The notes under the pieces: generated by a model
Databases searched by the model: none
Told to the model about the DNA's origin: nothing
The model's input: only the letters and a program-made list of their open reading frames with translations
Program-made: the position numbers and the translations under genes
NCBI GenBank assembly: GCA_002172675.1
Contig: NETF01000146.1
Location: forward strand, 1-62,247
Length of the DNA: 62,247 bases
Reading direction: 5' to 3'
Source of the DNA: an unicellular cyanobacterium SU3
Lineage (GTDB): Bacteria; Cyanobacteriota; Cyanobacteriia; Cyanobacteriales; Microcystaceae
Shown: piece by piece, positions 1 through 9,136 of the stretch
Layout of the letters: each line of letters begins with the position of its first letter
How positions within the stretch are numbered: position 1 is the first letter of the stretch

Positions 1-72
1 GTCTAACAACTGCGAGGTCTTTCTACCAATTTTAGCGGTTTTTAGCTGCACTAGCTGATCTTTTTTCCTCAT
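1..72 (-). CDS. possible 5' end of an ORF running off the window edge
   Basis: An ATG at 72-70 on the minus strand opens a 24-codon lysine-rich frame (begins MRKKDQLVQL) that is still open at base 1. No convincing ribosome binding site is visible and nothing can be recognised from so short a piece, so it may equally be non-coding. Confidence 0.2.
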   Translation of the reverse strand, partial: MRKKDQLVQLKTAKIGRKTSQLLD

Positions 73-100
73 CGAGTATAAGTGTAACCTTTTAATAATG

Positions 101-128
101 AGGGTTTAGCTTTTATTCAGCAAACCCT
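101..128. terminator. hairpin after the GT-C gene
   Basis: Inverted repeat AGGGTTT / AAACCCT (101-107 with 122-128), extendable by a few pairs with a bulge, directly downstream of the stop of the glycosyltransferase gene on the minus strand. There is no strong T-run, so termination is probable rather than certain. Confidence 0.4.
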
Positions 129-130
129 AA

Positions 131-1729
131 TTAGTTTTTACTTTCTTCGATTACCCAGAGCCAAGGATTATTAGATTTATAAGCAGCTTGTAACTGATAT
201 TTCTCGTTCTGTTCAAATTTCTCTCTTAAATCCTTTGAGGGTTTATATAAAAAGTAATTGTTAAAATCATTAGGCAATTTTTTTTGCTTATATTGTTTAA
301 CTAATTGATATTTAATATTAGGAGAGAGACTATAACTTAATGTTATGATTTGATCCCATTTTTCGTCACTAATAACTAAAGAATTAGAAGTTTGATTAAT
401 GATTGCTATAACTTCAGCATTTTGATAATAGCGAGAAGGATCTTTATTCCACCAAAACCCTTGAGACGAGATATAAAATGAAGATAATAAACCAGTACAA
501 CAAATAAAAATCGTGATTAATTGGAATCCTTTTTGTTTCCCAACTAGAGTAGCATTTCTAGTTTTCACGGCTAAAAAATAGGCAACAGATATTTGTAATC
601 CTAAATAAGAGGGTAAAAGATATCTAGCTGTCCCAGAACGTCTACCTCCTAAAATTAGATCAGCTAATATTAGTGGCACAGCTGTACTTAAAATCCATAA
701 TATAATAAATGACCAAGTTGATTTTGATGTGTTTCGACAAAGAAAATAAACTGAGTAACCAACCAAAAGACTAATAGGAATAACTACTATTAAATAAATA
801 AGTGGATGTTGAGAGAAGTAGCTAAAAGGTGCATTTAATAATTCAAAATCCACAAAAGTACGAGTTATATTACGTAACCAATTAAATATTAATTCAATCA
901 ATCCATTGTCATAACTATTACTTGACCAACTTGTTCGCCCTTTAATTTGATGATACCTGATAAAAATAATGGCTAACCAAGGAGAAAAACCTAAGATACC
1001 TATTATTAAAGACATTAGATAGTTTTTGACGATTTCATTAAGTCTCAACTGTTCCATTAGAAAAACATAAGCTGCCTGACCTAAATTCAAAAATAACGAA
1101 AAAGGAGAGGTATAAAGTCCTAAAATAATGGTTAAAGCATACATACTCCAGTTTAATTTGTTATTAAGTCTCAAAGAACGTAAAAGCATCCAATTAGACA
1201 ATAAGCTTGTTAACAACCATAAACTATAGGGTCGAGCTTCTTGGGAATAAATAACATAAAATGGCGAAACAGCTAACAAGGCCATAGCTAACCATGCAAC
1301 TCTATTAAATTCAAATAATTCTCTACATAATAAATATAAAAATAAACAAGAAATGATACTCAATATTGCTGAGAGACTTCTGGTAATGGTTACTGAGTTA
1401 CCAAATAGACTAACCCAAAGTTTGACCAGTAAAAAATATAAGGGTGGCAATTGTGCTTCTTCTTTGGCTAATCCATACACAGTTCCTATGGGATTATTAA
1501 AGAAACGAGTTTGTTGATATTTATCTAAATCGTCTGAACTAAGAACCCTGCCATCATAAAGATTTTTGATAACTTCTTCTTCTGTATAACCAGACACTCT
1601 TAAAGAAGTAAAAACCTCGTCTTTCCAGTAAACTCTATTCTCTAAATTAATTAAGCGAACGATAATCCCCAATATAATAATGAAAATAAGAATTATTTTA
1701 AAAGGTTGTTTAAGTAAAGTGGTTTTCAT
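131..1729 (-). CDS. GT-C family membrane glycosyltransferase (GT39/ArnT-like)
   Basis: A 532-aa polytopic membrane protein expected to transfer a sugar from a lipid-phosphate donor at the outer face of the plasma membrane. The first hydrophobic helix (about residues 9-26) is followed by the loop YWKDEVFTS, whose Asp37-Glu38 pair matches the catalytic acidic pair of GT-C enzymes; SQEARPYSLW near residue 162 is also typical of this family. About ten further hydrophobic segments follow, then a soluble C-terminal tail of about 100 residues. The acceptor cannot be read from sequence. The next two genes upstream on the same strand encode a sulfotransferase and a DxD glycosyltransferase, which suggests a surface-polysaccharide locus. 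The start is the only ATG before the first helix. Confidence 0.75.
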   Translation of the reverse strand: MKTTLLKQPFKIILIFIIILGIIVRLINLENRVYWKDEVFTSLRVSGYTEEEVIKNLYDGRVLSSDDLDKYQQTRFFNNPIGTVYGLAKEEAQLPPLYFLLVKLWVSLFGNSVTITRSLSAILSIISCLFLYLLCRELFEFNRVAWLAMALLAVSPFYVIYSQEARPYSLWLLTSLLSNWMLLRSLRLNNKLNWSMYALTIILGLYTSPFSLFLNLGQAAYVFLMEQLRLNEIVKNYLMSLIIGILGFSPWLAIIFIRYHQIKGRTSWSSNSYDNGLIELIFNWLRNITRTFVDFELLNAPFSYFSQHPLIYLIVVIPISLLVGYSVYFLCRNTSKSTWSFIILWILSTAVPLILADLILGGRRSGTARYLLPSYLGLQISVAYFLAVKTRNATLVGKQKGFQLITIFICCTGLLSSFYISSQGFWWNKDPSRYYQNAEVIAIINQTSNSLVISDEKWDQIITLSYSLSPNIKYQLVKQYKQKKLPNDFNNYFLYKPSKDLREKFEQNEKYQLQAAYKSNNPWLWVIEESKN

Positions 1730-1798
1730 AGTTCATACACTATTGCTTATCTATAAATTAAACAATACGAAAAATAAGCAATTAGTAATACTATTTTA

Positions 1799-2641
1799 TC
1801 AATCGTTGAGAGTTTGGCAACACTTTTGTAAAATTGCATAAGAATCATTAAAATGATTTGTTGCTTTGTCTATTAGATCAGGGGAAATGGAAAAATTAAG
1901 TGGTCTTGGATTTCTGATGATACGGCCAGAACGAATATTTTCTTTAAAATCTCCTACATGACGCTTTCCAGTAGTTTTCAATATCTGATAGTTTTCTGAA
2001 AAAGCTTCACGGGTTTTTAAGAAATTTTGCAGGGAACTAAACACCGTCTCGCTCTTATTAATTAGTTGGTCATAATTCAAGAGAAAACTTCGCTTTTTGT
2101 CATTAATAAGTTGAGAATATTCTGATAAACTTAACAAGCGTTGAGTATAGTAACTAACTGCATCTTCTTCAGTCCAGTGAGATTTATGATCTAACATACT
2201 CATTAAACTTCTCTGGGGTTCTCTAATCAAAAAAATAAAATAAAAATTCTTCTTTTTTAAAAGGTTCTTGTTTAACAATTTTTTATCGTGTAAAAGCTTA
2301 TCTAAAATATAAGTATGATTCATCCGTAATTTACCTAAGTCTTTTAAATTAGTAAATTCTTGATTATGAAAATATGTTTTATACATTAATGATTTTAAAT
2401 CAGCTTCTGACTCATACTGAATATGACTTTCACCATAACCTTTAATGGCTGGATTGGAAATTAAAATGTGAGTCAGTAAAGAAGAGCCAGAGCGCATATG
2501 ACTTAAAATAAAAAGAACTTTATAAGGCTCCTTTTTCATAACAACTTGATCAGAATAATTACTCCTACTAATTCTAAAATGGTAATATCGGTAAATCAAA
2601 TCGTTTTTAAGATGTCTAATAAATTCTCGTAAATTGGTCAT
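1799..2641 (-). CDS. sulfotransferase family protein
   Basis: A 280-aa protein predicted to move sulfate from PAPS to a carbohydrate or other acceptor. The 5'-phosphosulfate loop is visible as ILSHMRSGSSLL at about residues 45-56, and the 3'-phosphate loop as the FLIREPQRSLMSML segment near residue 136. The length is normal for bacterial carbohydrate-type sulfotransferases. The gene lies in the same orientation as the glycosyltransferases on either side, with gaps of 69 and 55 bases. This suggests that the surface glycan made here is sulfated, as in many cyanobacterial exopolysaccharides; that is inference from context. Confidence 0.75.
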   Translation of the reverse strand: MTNLREFIRHLKNDLIYRYYHFRISRSNYSDQVVMKKEPYKVLFILSHMRSGSSLLTHILISNPAIKGYGESHIQYESEADLKSLMYKTYFHNQEFTNLKDLGKLRMNHTYILDKLLHDKKLLNKNLLKKKNFYFIFLIREPQRSLMSMLDHKSHWTEEDAVSYYTQRLLSLSEYSQLINDKKRSFLLNYDQLINKSETVFSSLQNFLKTREAFSENYQILKTTGKRHVGDFKENIRSGRIIRNPRPLNFSISPDLIDKATNHFNDSYAILQKCCQTLND

Positions 2642-2696
2642 AGCTTAATTAATATTTTTAAACAATAAGTTTTTTTTGTAGCAATCCTAATTATTA

Positions 2697-3719
2697 TTAG
2701 TCAACAGAATGATTGTCTAAAAGCTCTTTCCATGACTCTAGAACTAAATCATAATAACCAGCTTGTTCTAAAGGATATTTTCCTTGTTCAATTAGTTTAA
2801 TTAGTTGGGGAAGAGCTTCTATAAAGTCCGCAGTATGCTTCGGTGGATGAATTGTCCATGCTTGGGTAGAAGACAAGTTTGCCCTCACAAAATCTGTTTC
2901 GGATAATTTCTTGCTAGTCATCGGTTCAAAAGACTCTATTGCACCTTGAGCTGAACCTTTTGTTTTGCGTAGTTTTCTTTCAATTTTGGCAGCTAAAAAC
3001 TGTAAAGGTTGTGGTAAATAACGTGACCATAAAGGAGGATATTTCCACATAAGAGGGATAGGAGACAATTGAGCAAATCGTTTTCTATCAACTAAATACG
3101 CTCTCATACTAAAAAATTTGTGACCATAAAAGCCTCTATCATCTTTATAAAAATTGGGTGTATGAATAATTTTTCCTTCTGGATGAGGTGGACCACAAAA
3201 AGGGCGAACAGTAGCGATGTTTGGTACAGAATCCATCAAATTTATCCCTTGTGTAATCCAGTCAAACCCCGACTCTTGATGCAAAAGCATATCAGCATCA
3301 AAATGTAAATAATAATCACTTTTTGATGCTTCAATACAGTACAAAGAAGCATAAACCGTTGACCCTTTCCAATTATGAGTATGATGGAGCATTTTGGGAG
3401 CTTGTTCAGGTCCAAAATACTTTTCATAAATGGTTTGAATTCGTTCTGGATGATAATCAATTTTAGCTACCCTATCCATGACTCCTTCATTTATCAACCT
3501 TTGACAAGCTTGTTCTAATTGTTCCTGACTTCCTGTGTCATATCGATAACGTTTATCCCCCATCAGTGGTGCTGTATCCATCGCTAAAACCCGCTCAACA
3601 AAAGGATAATTACAAGAACGAATTAAATGGGGAATAGTCTGTAGCATATAAGGAACATCAGTTCTCGCTACAAGAATCCATAATGATACAGGGGGTTTAA
3701 TCGGTTGATTGCTATTCAT
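2697..3719 (-). CDS. glycosyltransferase-like protein with DxD motif
   Basis: A 340-aa protein with the start of a nucleotide-sugar binding fold (SLWILVARTDVPYM, residues 12-25) and a metal/nucleotide-sugar binding motif YYLHFDADMLLHQ with Asp141-x-Asp143. These features fit a GT-A glycosyltransferase acting in the cytoplasm. No transmembrane segment is seen. It sits upstream of the sulfotransferase on the same strand. The decayed stretch immediately upstream (3734-3962) shows that another gene of this region has been lost. The substrate is unknown. Confidence 0.6.
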   Translation of the reverse strand: MNSNQPIKPPVSLWILVARTDVPYMLQTIPHLIRSCNYPFVERVLAMDTAPLMGDKRYRYDTGSQEQLEQACQRLINEGVMDRVAKIDYHPERIQTIYEKYFGPEQAPKMLHHTHNWKGSTVYASLYCIEASKSDYYLHFDADMLLHQESGFDWITQGINLMDSVPNIATVRPFCGPPHPEGKIIHTPNFYKDDRGFYGHKFFSMRAYLVDRKRFAQLSPIPLMWKYPPLWSRYLPQPLQFLAAKIERKLRKTKGSAQGAIESFEPMTSKKLSETDFVRANLSSTQAWTIHPPKHTADFIEALPQLIKLIEQGKYPLEQAGYYDLVLESWKELLDNHSVD

Positions 3720-3733
3720 TTGATACTTGGTAA

Positions 3734-3821
3734 CTAGAGTTGGTTTTGGACTTTTTCTAAATCACTTTCTGAATAATATTTATTCACTAATTCTTTTAAT
3801 TAAGAGAAGATATTTAGGATT
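3734..3821 (-). pseudogene. C-terminal gene stub upstream of the glycosyltransferase
   Basis: On the minus strand a frame beginning just after a stop codon reads LKELVNKYYSESDLEKVQNQ-L and ends at TAG (3736-3734). It is charged and helical, like the tail of a cytoplasmic enzyme, and has no start of its own. It directly follows the broken MBOAT start, so it is probably the C-terminal end of a deleted gene. Identity unknown. Confidence 0.35.
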
Positions 3822-3962
3822 TCAGTATCCATAAAAAAATAAAGAATCAGCAACTAACCAACCAATCGATAAGACAGGACTTTTAAAATGAGTTAAGGTA
3901 AAAAATCCGAAAAGAACAATAGGTAAAAATATAAAAATAAATTCATAAGAATTAAATAACAT
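3822..3962 (-). pseudogene. MBOAT acyltransferase remnant (N-terminus only)
   Basis: The minus strand from the ATG at 3962 encodes 46 residues starting MLFNSYEFIFIFLPIVLFGF and ending ADSLFFYGY. This is the characteristic N-terminus of AlgI-type membrane-bound O-acyltransferases. The next codon is TGA where the family has Trp (FFYGY-W-NPKYLLL); the frame then continues NPKYLLLI before it decays. The gene is therefore a nonsense-mutated and deleted remnant. The family acetylates surface polysaccharides, which fits the glycosyltransferase/sulfotransferase neighbours. Confidence 0.75.
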
Positions 3963-4096
3963 AATCTTAATAAATTTTGGCTAGATTAATCACTAAACCT
4001 AACTCAATCACCGTAATGATAAAAGTTAATGCTACTCTAGCACAAAATGTACAACAGTGTTACTGTAGAACCAGTGAAAGAGAAACTCATTCAAAT

Positions 4097-5011
4097 TTAA
4101 GCTAAATTAACTACGTAGACCCAATCTGCATACTGCGGATCTTTATTTTCAGTAATAGCAAATAACTTATCTCTTAACTTTTCAGTAATAGGGCGATGAG
4201 AAGACAGTTTAAAGGTTTCAATTTGTTTGACTGGAGCTATTTTTGCTGCAGTTCCACACAAAAATACTTCATCAGCAATAAATAATTCTGATTTATCAAT
4301 GGGTCGCTCAATGATGGGAATATCTAAATTTCTCGCTAATGTTAAAATACTATCTCTTGTAATTCCTTCTAAAATATCTTGTTCAAATCCAGGAGTAATT
4401 AATTTGTCATTTCTAACAATAAAAATATTCATCCCAGTCGCTTCACAAACCTTTCCTTGAGAGTTCATTAAAATGGCTTCATCAAACCCTGATTCTACGG
4501 CTTCTGTTTTCGCTAACGCAGAAGTAATATAAGCAGCACTAATTTTTCCTCTCAATGGAAAACTGCGATCTTCTTGACGAGTCCAAGAACTAATACGACA
4601 ATTAATCCCATCAGGAGAAAGATAGTCTCCCATCTCTAAACCGTAAACAAAAAAGTTCTTTTCAATGTTGTGTAGTCTTGGGGCAATTCCTAATCCTGAA
4701 CTATACACTAAAGGACGAATATAAAATGATTGAGTAGGCTTATTTTTCTGAACAAAATCAATAATAATTTGTTGCAGTTTCTCTGGAGATAATTCATAGT
4801 TGAGAAACTTGGCACTTTGAGAGAGACGCTGACAATGACGGTCTAAACGAAACAGTAAGATTTGTTTTGGATTTTCAGGATTGGGAATTCCACGCATTCC
4901 ACCAAAAGCTGCTGTCCCATAATGTAGGGCATGGGTTGCTATAGAAAGCTTAGCATTTTCAAAAGGAATAAATTCGTTCTCAAAATAAGCAATTGGCAAA
5001 AAAGTGTGCAT
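4097..5011 (-). CDS. ilvE: branched-chain amino acid aminotransferase
   Basis: A 304-aa class IV PLP aminotransferase that interconverts Leu/Ile/Val with their 2-oxo acids using glutamate/2-oxoglutarate. Family features include the start FENEFIPFENAKLSIATHALHYG with the GTAAFGGMRG turn, the PLP-lysine region RGKISAAYITSALAKTEA (Lys156 is the likely Schiff-base lysine), the EATGMNIFIV segment, and GITRDSILTLA. Length is typical. It is transcribed divergently from rpoZ across a 302-base gap. Members of this fold also include D-amino-acid transaminase and aminodeoxychorismate lyase, but the full-length match to IlvE is good. Confidence 0.88.
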   Translation of the reverse strand: MHTFLPIAYFENEFIPFENAKLSIATHALHYGTAAFGGMRGIPNPENPKQILLFRLDRHCQRLSQSAKFLNYELSPEKLQQIIIDFVQKNKPTQSFYIRPLVYSSGLGIAPRLHNIEKNFFVYGLEMGDYLSPDGINCRISSWTRQEDRSFPLRGKISAAYITSALAKTEAVESGFDEAILMNSQGKVCEATGMNIFIVRNDKLITPGFEQDILEGITRDSILTLARNLDIPIIERPIDKSELFIADEVFLCGTAAKIAPVKQIETFKLSSHRPITEKLRDKLFAITENKDPQYADWVYVVNLA

Positions 5012-5313
5012 TTTTTATTCCGTTATCCTTGCATTGGGTAAAATTGTCCTAATCTCTAAGACTTTGCTCTTAGTTCACGCTTGACTCAAAATAGATAACC
5101 CATCGGCTTATCTAGTTTATGGGTTGAGGTCGATGATAATAATAATTGATGTTAGGTTAACTCGTCAACTTAAGTTAATCTAAACAGCAATCGGCAACTA
5201 TTAACATTTTTAGCTAAAATGGTCGACACTTATTAAACAAATGAGGAATCATGCCATTTCCCTTAACCCAAACAACTCTGTTAAGCTAAAGGTTTATTCT
5301 CTATAAAGTCGTT
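5012..5313. other. divergent intergenic region ilvE/rpoZ
   Basis: A 302-base AT-rich spacer between divergent ilvE and rpoZ. It must hold both promoters, but I see no unambiguous -35/-10 pair, riboswitch or conserved hairpin in it. Confidence 0.5.
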
Positions 5314-5544
5314 ATGCAAAAAAAACATACCTTCGATTCGTCTCAAGTCATGTATCGCGCTCAGGAGTTGCTCGATAAAGCTTCTAATCGTTATCGTATC
5401 ACAGTACAAGTAGCCAACAGAGCGAAACGTCGTCGTTATGAAGAATTTGATAGCATTGATGACCCTAACATGAAACCTGCCGTTCGTGCCATCATTGAAA
5501 TGTCTGACGAATTAACACAACCAGAAATTATTAGTGATGTGTAG
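5314..5544 (+). CDS. rpoZ: RNA polymerase omega subunit
   Basis: A 76-aa protein with the omega-subunit core [20 protein letters not shown] (residues 25-44), and the cyanobacterial acidic tail [20 protein letters not shown]. Omega binds the C-terminal region of the beta-prime subunit, helps assemble RNA polymerase, and in cyanobacteria supports sigma-factor recruitment. It is the first gene of a tight same-strand run; the next gene starts 9 bases after its stop. Confidence 0.92.
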   Translation: MQKKHTFDSSQVMYRAQELLDKASNRYRITVQVANRAKRRRYEEFDSIDDPNMKPAVRAIIEMSDELTQPEIISDV

Positions 5545-5553
5545 GTAACAAAA

Positions 5554-6186
5554 ATGAAGAGGAAAACAATTACACTATCCAAACACAACTACAAATGGTT
5601 AGGGGTTTTCCTTCTCAGTCTTAGTTTGACTTGGGGAGTGACACAACTAGAGAGTAATTCTGTCACCCATTTCACCCATCATTGGGGTTTAAAAGCTGTC
5701 AACGCTCAAATCTTACGTCCTGAAGAAGCAGCGGCGATTATTTATGAAGAATTGCCCTATCTTCCCCAGGAAAATCAATATCGGAGTGCTGAAACAGGAG
5801 AAATTAACCCAGAACATACTTTAATGAGTCGTTTTATTCGTTATCACAAAGATTTTCAGCGACGTTCTCCTCAATATCGTTTAGACTGGAAAGTAACCTT
5901 AGCTGATTATTTAGGGGTGAATCGCTCAATTAGAGAATCTAATTATCCAGGATCGACGCTACAAAGTAACCCTTTAGCACAAGATATTGAAGTGATTCGT
6001 CAACTGAGCCGTCGTCAACGTCAACAGTTAGTAGATTTATTAGTCAAAATTTATAATCCTCAATCTCAACCAACAACGAATAAACCTGTCCCACAAGAAG
6101 AAGAAACAGAACAAACATCAGAGGTGTCAACCCCCTCAACACCGAGTTTATCTGAACCCGGAGATGCTCAATTATTAATACCCTAA
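5554..6186 (+). CDS. conserved secreted or membrane-anchored protein
   Basis: A 210-aa protein with an N-terminal hydrophobic segment (about residues 13-30) followed by NAQILRPEEAAAIIYEELPYLP. This fits a signal peptide or membrane anchor with an exported body. The middle region (about 70-165) is helical and charged (SRFIRYHKDFQRRSPQYRLDWKVTLADYLG) and the last 40 residues are a Gln/Pro/Thr-rich tail of low complexity. It lies 9 bases after rpoZ and 16 bases before the DUF1818 gene, so it is probably co-transcribed. I know it only as a conserved cyanobacterial protein of unknown function. Confidence 0.65.
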   Translation: MKRKTITLSKHNYKWLGVFLLSLSLTWGVTQLESNSVTHFTHHWGLKAVNAQILRPEEAAAIIYEELPYLPQENQYRSAETGEINPEHTLMSRFIRYHKDFQRRSPQYRLDWKVTLADYLGVNRSIRESNYPGSTLQSNPLAQDIEVIRQLSRRQRQQLVDLLVKIYNPQSQPTTNKPVPQEEETEQTSEVSTPSTPSLSEPGDAQLLIP

Positions 6187-6202
6187 ACATAATTGTTAAG
6201 TT

Positions 6203-6571
6203 ATGAGCGATCGCATCATTAAAAAAGGTCAAGGATGGCGATTAGGATGGAAAAATGAAAAAACTGACTATCCAGGGTTAATAGGAGGTGAAGATTGGGC
6301 GATAGAGCTAACAGCAACAGAATTTTCTGAATTTTGTCGGCTTTTTGAACAATTAACCACAACAATGACCGCCATGAAAGATGAATTAATGGAAGAAGAA
6401 AGAATTGCCTGTGAAGCAGAAAGTGAATTATTGTGGTTAGAAGTCGAAGGTTTTCCCCATGCTTATTCCTTACGGGTAATTTTAAATCAAGGTCGTCGCT
6501 GTGAAGGAAACTGGCCAGCAGAAGTCGTCAGGGAATTGTATCAAGAAATTCAAAAATTAAAGACCTTTTAA
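6203..6571 (+). CDS. DUF1818 family protein
   Basis: A 122-aa soluble protein beginning SDRIIKKGQGWRLGWK, with the central EDWAIELTATEFSEFCRLFEQL and the C-terminal RCEGNWPAEVVRELYQEIQKL. This matches the DUF1818 family, which is found in cyanobacteria and plastid-containing organisms and has no assigned reaction. It is the last gene of the rpoZ run and is followed by tRNA-Pro. Start chosen at the ATG 16 bases downstream of the preceding stop. Confidence 0.75.
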   Translation: MSDRIIKKGQGWRLGWKNEKTDYPGLIGGEDWAIELTATEFSEFCRLFEQLTTTMTAMKDELMEEERIACEAESELLWLEVEGFPHAYSLRVILNQGRRCEGNWPAEVVRELYQEIQKLKTF

Positions 6572-6618
6572 CTTGCTTTTTTAGAAAGAATAGGTATATA
6601 ATAAGAATCTGTGAATAT

Positions 6619-6692
6619 CGGGGCGTAGCGCAGCTTGGTAGCGCACTACTTTGGGGTAGTAGGGGTCGTGGGTTCAAATCCCGCCGCTCCGA
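6619..6692 (+). tRNA. tRNA-Pro (anticodon GGG)
   Basis: A complete cloverleaf. The 7-bp acceptor stem is CGGGGCG with CGCTCCG (one G-U pair) and the discriminator is A. The D-arm contains AGCGCAGCTTGGTAGCGC. The anticodon stem CTACT/AGTAG encloses the loop TTGGGGT, giving anticodon GGG. The T-stem GTGGG/CCCGC encloses TTCAAAT. CCA is not encoded. It reads proline codons CCC and CCU. Confidence 0.95.
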
Positions 6693-6873
6693 TTTAAAAG
6701 GAACAACAAGAATAATTAATCTTGTCAACGGTCCTAAATTTAGTAGATTAGTAACAAAACATTATATTCTACGTTATACTGATAGTTCGAGTTCAACTGG
6801 ATAGATTACCCAAATTATTAAAAATCCAGTGTCGTAACCAAACACTGTCGTTTTATGTTGAGAAGAGATCGCC

Positions 6874-7101
6874 GTGGTTAGACAAGAAGGATCTAAAAAA
6901 GATACAAAGCAAGCGAAAGGTGAAACTAAAGCAAGTAACTTTGTCGTTGAGACGAAAGAGGAACTAGCCAAAGTTGTTTGGCCATCCAGACAGCAACTGT
7001 TAAGCGAATCTGCCGCAGTTATCTTAATGGTTAGCCTAGTAGCAACTGTGATTTATCTTGTAGATAACCTCTTTTCATGGGCATCAGGGAAGGTATTTTA
7101 A
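6874..7101 (+). CDS. secE: preprotein translocase subunit SecE
   Basis: A 75-aa single-span membrane protein. The conserved amphipathic segment ETKEELAKVVWPSRQQLLSES (about residues 26-46) precedes one transmembrane helix (AAVILMVSLVATVIYLVDNLF), the standard short SecE of cyanobacteria. It clamps the two halves of SecY in the Sec channel of the plasma and thylakoid membranes. The start is a GTG (6874-6876); no ATG fits the conserved N-terminal length. Its stop TAA overlaps the nusG ATG by one base. Confidence 0.9.
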   Translation: MVRQEGSKKDTKQAKGETKASNFVVETKEELAKVVWPSRQQLLSESAAVILMVSLVATVIYLVDNLFSWASGKVF

Positions 7102-7721
7102 TGAGTTTTGCTCACGATCACACATCTGAACCAGAACAACAGCAAGAACAACCGAAACGCGCAGCCCGATGGTATGCCGTTCAAGTGGCCTCTGGTTGTG
7201 AAAAGCGAGTCAAAAATAACCTAGAACAACGGATTCAAACCCTAGATGTAGCGGATCGAATTTTACAGATTCAGATTCCCAAAACACCAACGGTAAAAGT
7301 TCGTAAAGACGGAAGCCGTCAACAAGGGGAAGAAAAAGTCTTTCCTGGCTACGTTTTAGTGAAGATGATCATGGATGATGATGCTTGGTTAGTGGTTAAA
7401 AACACCCCCAACGTTATCAACTTCGTGGGATCAGAACAAAGACGGGCTTATGGTAGAGGCCGAGGTCACGTTAAACCCCTTCCCCTCAGTCCCTCAGAAG
7501 TAGAGAGAATCTTTCGGCAAGCAGAACAACCAGAACCCGTTGTTAAGATTGATATGGCAGTCGGCGACAAAATTCTGGTACTCTCAGGGCCATTTAAAGA
7601 TTTTGAAGGGGAAGTGGTAGAAGTTAGTTCTGAACGAAACAAACTCAGGGCCTTACTGTCCATTTTCGGGCGAGACACTCCAGTTGAACTCGAATTTAAC
7701 CAAGTTGAGAAACAAAATTAG
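7101..7721 (+). CDS. nusG: transcription termination/antitermination factor NusG
   Basis: A 206-aa protein with the NGN domain ([23 protein letters not shown], then [14 protein letters not shown]) and a C-terminal KOW domain ([19 protein letters not shown]). It binds the beta-prime clamp of RNA polymerase and couples elongation to termination or translation. The ATG at 7101 is preferred because it overlaps the secE stop; a longer in-frame start at 7077 would lie inside secE and add eight unconserved residues. rplK begins 2 bases after the stop. Confidence 0.93.
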   Translation: MSFAHDHTSEPEQQQEQPKRAARWYAVQVASGCEKRVKNNLEQRIQTLDVADRILQIQIPKTPTVKVRKDGSRQQGEEKVFPGYVLVKMIMDDDAWLVVKNTPNVINFVGSEQRRAYGRGRGHVKPLPLSPSEVERIFRQAEQPEPVVKIDMAVGDKILVLSGPFKDFEGEVVEVSSERNKLRALLSIFGRDTPVELEFNQVEKQN

Positions 7722-7723
7722 CG

Positions 7724-8149
7724 ATGGCCAAGAAAGTTGTTGCCTTGATTAAACTAGCCCTTCCTGCCGGAAAGGCGAACCCAGCCCCTCCCGTCGGCCC
7801 TGCCTTGGGACAACACGGGGTGAACATCATGGCATTTTGTAAAGAATACAATGCCAAAACCTCCGATCAAGCAGGAATGGTTATTCCTGTGGAAATTTCC
7901 GTCTTTGAAGATCGCAGTTTTACCTTTGTCCTTAAAACGCCCCCTGCTTCTGTATTAATTCGCAAAGCAGCCGGCATCGAAAGAGGCTCAGCCCAACCCA
8001 ATAACCAAAAAGTGGGCAGTATCACCCGCGATCAACTCAAAGAAATCGCTCAAACCAAAATGCCCGACCTCAATGCTAATGACATTGACGCGGCCATGAA
8101 CATTGTAGAAGGAACCGCCCGCAATATGGGTGTAACCATCAAAGATTAA
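7724..8149 (+). CDS. rplK: 50S ribosomal protein L11
   Basis: A 141-aa protein of standard length with the family N-terminus [20 protein letters not shown] and [20 protein letters not shown], and the RNA-binding C-terminal domain ([30 protein letters not shown]). It binds the GTPase-associated region of 23S rRNA and is needed for factor-dependent GTP hydrolysis. It is the third gene of the secE-nusG-rplKAJL operon. Confidence 0.96.
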   Translation: MAKKVVALIKLALPAGKANPAPPVGPALGQHGVNIMAFCKEYNAKTSDQAGMVIPVEISVFEDRSFTFVLKTPPASVLIRKAAGIERGSAQPNNQKVGSITRDQLKEIAQTKMPDLNANDIDAAMNIVEGTARNMGVTIKD

Positions 8150-8211
8150 TTAACTATTAAATTGACCCAAGAGGGGAGAAGCCAAGCTTCGTTAGGACCC
8201 CAGGAGGAACT

Positions 8212-8931
8212 ATGCCTGTAAAACTCTCAAAACGAATTAAAACAGCGTTAGAAAAAGTCGACCAAGATCGAGCCTACGAGCCGTTAGAAGCCTTACAACT
8301 CCTCAAAGAAACGGCTACGGCTAAATTTAACGAATCAGCAGAAGCTCACATTCGTCTTGGTATCGATCCCAAATATACCGACCAACAATTACGGACAACC
8401 GTTTCTTTACCCAAAGGAACCGGTCAAGAAATTAGAGTCGCTGTAATTGCCAGAGGGGAAAAAGTTCAAGAAGCTAGTAACGCAGGGGCTGATATTTATG
8501 GCTCTGAAGAATTAATTGATGAAATTCAAAAAGGAATGATGGATTTCGAGGTCTTAATTGCCACCCCTGATATGATGCCCAAAGTCGCTAAATTAGGGCG
8601 TTTATTAGGTCCTCGTGGCTTGATGCCATCACCTAAAGGGGGAACCGTTACCGCCGACCTCGAAACCGCCATTAACGAATTTAAAGCAGGGAAATTAGAA
8701 TTTAGGGCCGACCGAACCGGCATCGTTCATGTTATGTTTGGAAAGGCATCATTTTCCCCCGAAGACTTGCTGGCTAATCTCAAAGCCTTACAAGAAACCA
8801 TCGACAGACAACGCCCTTCTGGGGCAAAAGGCCGCTACTGGCGTAGTGTGTTTGTGTCTGCTTCAATGGGACCCTCGATTCAAATCGATATTAGTGCCTT
8901 ACGAGACTTAAAACTCGAAGGCCAAGCCTAA
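8212..8931 (+). CDS. rplA: 50S ribosomal protein L1
   Basis: A 239-aa protein matching L1: [20 protein letters not shown] at the start, [17 protein letters not shown], then [19 protein letters not shown] and [15 protein letters not shown] in the middle. It forms the mobile L1 stalk that handles exit-site tRNA. In many bacteria L1 also represses its own operon by binding the mRNA; the 62-base spacer upstream is GC-richer and has a strong AGGAGG Shine-Dalgarno (8201-8206), but I cannot show an L1 site there. Confidence 0.96.
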   Translation: MPVKLSKRIKTALEKVDQDRAYEPLEALQLLKETATAKFNESAEAHIRLGIDPKYTDQQLRTTVSLPKGTGQEIRVAVIARGEKVQEASNAGADIYGSEELIDEIQKGMMDFEVLIATPDMMPKVAKLGRLLGPRGLMPSPKGGTVTADLETAINEFKAGKLEFRADRTGIVHVMFGKASFSPEDLLANLKALQETIDRQRPSGAKGRYWRSVFVSASMGPSIQIDISALRDLKLEGQA

Positions 8932-8947
8932 TAACTAAAAAAATAAA

Positions 8948-9096
8948 CTTTGGATTACACCGAAGACAGCAGGAGCAAAACTTGCTTAAATATCCTGCCG
9001 AGGTTGAAGCCTGAAGCCATAAAACCCAGAAAAATAGTAGGTTTTCCTTGCTATTTTTAGGATGGGATTCGACTTCAGCCCCGGCAAAAAAGCTAG
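8948..9096 (+). promoter_or_regulatory. L10 leader (rplJL autoregulatory RNA)
   Basis: The 205-base rplA-rplJ spacer carries the hallmark of the ribosomal L10 leader. CCGAAGACAGCAGGAGC is followed by CTTGC and ATCCTGCCGAGG, where AGCAGGA pairs with TCCTGC-type sequence. A second set of complementary arms, GCCGAGGTTGAAG with CTTCAGCCCCGGC (9084-9096 region), closes a long stem. By analogy, L10(L12)4 binds this RNA and represses translation of rplJ and rplL. An AAGGAGGTGAG Shine-Dalgarno precedes rplJ. Confidence 0.8.
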
Positions 9097-9136
9097 GGGT
9101 TTATTTTTTTCCCAAAATTAAGGAGGTGAGAGCAGA

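Noticed and set aside
3816-3824. TGA in the MBOAT frame as selenocysteine or recoding
   Set aside because: The frame decays soon after and no SECIS-like structure is seen, so a nonsense mutation is simpler.
7077-7100. Upstream start for nusG
   Set aside because: It would overlap secE by 25 bases and adds unconserved residues; the ATG at 7101 fits the overlap with the secE stop.
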